A stretch of DNA of 14,907 bases, from the NCBI GenBank assembly GCA_002390485.1, contig DGPO01000026.1, positions 1 through 14,907 of the forward strand, given 5' to 3'. The notes beneath the pieces were generated by a model. That model was not told the DNA's origin and searched no databases. It saw only the letters and a program-made list of their open reading frames with translations. Position 1 is the first letter of the stretch, and each line of letters starts with the position of its first letter. Both the position numbers and the translations under genes were made by a program. This DNA comes from Halieaceae bacterium UBA4438 (GTDB lineage: Bacteria; Pseudomonadota; Gammaproteobacteria; Pseudomonadales; Halieaceae). Of the stretch, positions 13,254 through 14,907 are shown in pieces.

Positions 13254-14907
13254 GGCGCAGCGATCGTCAGACCGCTGACCTTTTGGAATCCCTTAGGCAG
13301 TCTATTGCCCCGTCTCCCGCGCTCGCCGCGGTAGTTTTCAAGATCTGATAGCTTCAACTTCAAGTGTTGACGACCCGAATTCACTTGCACAACATCACCG
13401 TCGCCAAACACTAAAAGACCCACCAGTATCTCTTCTCGTGCTTGCGCTCGGGCAGAAGGAATACCAATGATTTTGTTGCCCTTCCCCTTTGCCAGCTCAG
13501 GGAGGTCCGCAAGTGGGAAGACCAACAAACGGCCTTCAGAAGTCGCCGCAGCCACCAACAAATTGTCGCGGTCAAGGACAGTGACGGGTGGTATCACTTG
13601 TGCACCCTTTGGAAGACTCAAGACTGCCTTGCCTGCTTTGTTTTTCGCGACCAGAGAGCCAAACTTTGCCACAAATCCGTAGCCGGCATCACTGGCCAAC
13701 AGAAACTTCTGATTCTCGGCACCCGTCATGAGTCCCTCAAACGTGGCACCCGACGGCGGCGAAATCCTTCCCGTCAACGGCTCACCTTGACCTCGGGCTG
13801 ACGGCAACTGATGCGTTGGCAGCGAATAGGCTCGCCCGGTCGAATCAAAGACCACTGTGGTCTGATTACTTCGACCCAGGGCTGCAAATTTGTAGGCGTC
13901 ACCTGACTTGTAGTTAAGGCTTTCAGGATCAATGTCATGCCCTTTCGCCGCCCTAATCCAACCTTTTTCAGAAACCACCACGGTCATTGGATCTGCACTG
14001 GTCAACTCGAGCTCAGAGAAGGCTTTTGCCTCTTCGACCCTCACTAACCGAGATCGCCGCTCATCACCGTATTCGCTGACAATCGCAACCAGCTCGCCAC
14101 GGATCAACTGGGTCATCAAGTCCTCGCTGCCAAGCGTCGTCTGCAGCGAATCGCGCTCACTGTTGAGCTCAGACTGCTCGCCACGAATTTTCATCTCCTC
14201 AAGCTTGGCGAGATTACGTAGCTTCAAGTCTAAAATAGCGTCCGCTTGGATCTCCGATAACGTAAAACGTGCCATCAGTTCCTGCTTGGGCGCGTCTTCT
14301 TCGCGAATAATGCGAATGACCTCATCGAGATTAAGATAAGCAACCAGGTATCCTTCGAGAATGTGCAGTCGCTTTAACACTTTCTCCAGTCGGTACTCGA
14401 GTCGCCTGCGCACCGTTAGGCGGCGGAATTTAATCCAGTCTCTGAGCAGCTGATCAAGCGACCGCACACCGGGGCGACCGTTCATCCCAATCACATTGAG
14501 ATTCACACGATAGGATCGCTCCAAGTCTGTCGTGGCAAAGATGTGGCTCATCATGGCGTCGAGATCAACCCGGTTAGAGCGCGGTACGATGACCAATCGC
14601 GTTGGGTGTTCGTGATCTGACTCATCGCGCAGATCTGACACCATCGGCAATTTTTTAGCCTGCATTTGAGCGGCGATCTGTTCGAGTACTTTTGATCCAG
14701 AAACCTGGAAGGGGAGCGCGTGAAGAACAACCGCGCCGTCCTCTGTACGCCACGCCGCTCGCATCCGCACGCTGCCGCGACCCGAACGGTAAATATTTCG
14801 AATCTCTTCGGCCGGCGTAATAATCTCAGCATCCGTGGGGAAATCGGGTGCTTGAATGTGTCCACACAAGGCGTCCACTGTCGCCTCTGGATGATCCAGT
14901 AAATGAA
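13250..14907 (-). CDS. parC: DNA topoisomerase IV subunit A, 5' end cut by window
   Basis: C-terminal ~551 residues of ParC, which with ParE decatenates daughter chromosomes. The reading frame stays open to the window edge, so about the first 200 residues, including the active-site tyrosine, lie outside. The visible part matches E. coli ParC closely, with [28 protein letters not shown] and [20 protein letters not shown] of the breakage-reunion core. The coiled-coil region [15 protein letters not shown] and [19 protein letters not shown] follow. The C-terminal DNA-wrapping propeller holds [29 protein letters not shown] and a final [16 protein letters not shown]. Sequence resembles ParC rather than GyrA because the propeller is short and lacks the GyrA box QRRGGKG. 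Its stop overlaps that of the ytjB-like gene by 4 bases, leaving no space for a terminator between them. Confidence 0.97.
   Translation of the reverse strand, partial: HLLDHPEATVDALCGHIQAPDFPTDAEIITPAEEIRNIYRSGRGSVRMRAAWRTEDGAVVLHALPFQVSGSKVLEQIAAQMQAKKLPMVSDLRDESDHEHPTRLVIVPRSNRVDLDAMMSHIFATTDLERSYRVNLNVIGMNGRPGVRSLDQLLRDWIKFRRLTVRRRLEYRLEKVLKRLHILEGYLVAYLNLDEVIRIIREEDAPKQELMARFTLSEIQADAILDLKLRNLAKLEEMKIRGEQSELNSERDSLQTTLGSEDLMTQLIRGELVAIVSEYGDERRSRLVRVEEAKAFSELELTSADPMTVVVSEKGWIRAAKGHDIDPESLNYKSGDAYKFAALGRSNQTTVVFDSTGRAYSLPTHQLPSARGQGEPLTGRISPPSGATFEGLMTGAENQKFLLASDAGYGFVAKFGSLVAKNKAGKAVLSLPKGAQVIPPVTVLDRDNLLVAAATSEGRLLVFPLADLPELAKGKGNKIIGIPSARAQAREEILVGLLVFGDGDVVQVNSGRQHLKLKLSDLENYRGERGRRGNRLPKGFQKVSGLTIAAP

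Overview
The window looks like chromosomal DNA of a marine-type gammaproteobacterium. I infer a relative of the OM60/NOR5 (Halieaceae) or Pseudomonas-like lineages from protein similarity recalled from memory and from the order parC - ytjB-like - serB, which I recall being conserved in Pseudomonas. No tRNA, rRNA, CRISPR array, insertion sequence or phage gene was seen. Genes are packed tightly: no gene-free stretch exceeds about 200 bases.

Layout. (1) 1-2513, minus strand: the proton-translocating NAD(P) transhydrogenase in three-gene form, pntA1-pntA2-pntB, with the 3' end of pntB cut by the window edge. (2) 2709-4132, minus strand: an ECF sigma factor of the RpoE/ECF11 type and its zinc-dependent cupin anti-sigma factor ChrR, the known singlet-oxygen response pair. 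They are separated by an unusual 143-base gap. (3) 4277-9410, plus strand, divergent from the sigma factor: five genes with gaps of 9 bases or less or 4-base overlaps. They are a flavin amine-oxidase-like protein, a DUF1365 protein, a cyclopropane-fatty-acid-synthase-like SAM methyltransferase, an NhaC-type Na+/H+ antiporter and a hotdog-fold thioesterase. (4) 9407-11905, minus strand: epmA and efp (elongation factor P and its beta-lysylation ligase), then serB. (5) 12009-13253, plus strand: a two-membrane-segment YtjB/Smp-like protein divergent from serB. (6) 13250-14907, minus strand: parC, cut at its 5' end by the window edge.

The accessory interest lies in regions 2 and 3. The sigma/anti-sigma pair and the flavoprotein-DUF1365-methyltransferase trio resemble the singlet-oxygen regulon that in Rhodobacter sphaeroides is linked to methylated and furan fatty acid synthesis on membrane phospholipids. 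The methyltransferase has replaced two of the residues that bind the catalytic bicarbonate in E. coli Cfa, so it may methylate an acyl chain rather than make a cyclopropane. The antiporter and thioesterase are physically coupled to this operon, which I do not recognise as part of the described system. The divergent promoter region holds three copies of a TGTGTA-type element, a candidate operator. The remaining genes are ordinary housekeeping genes.
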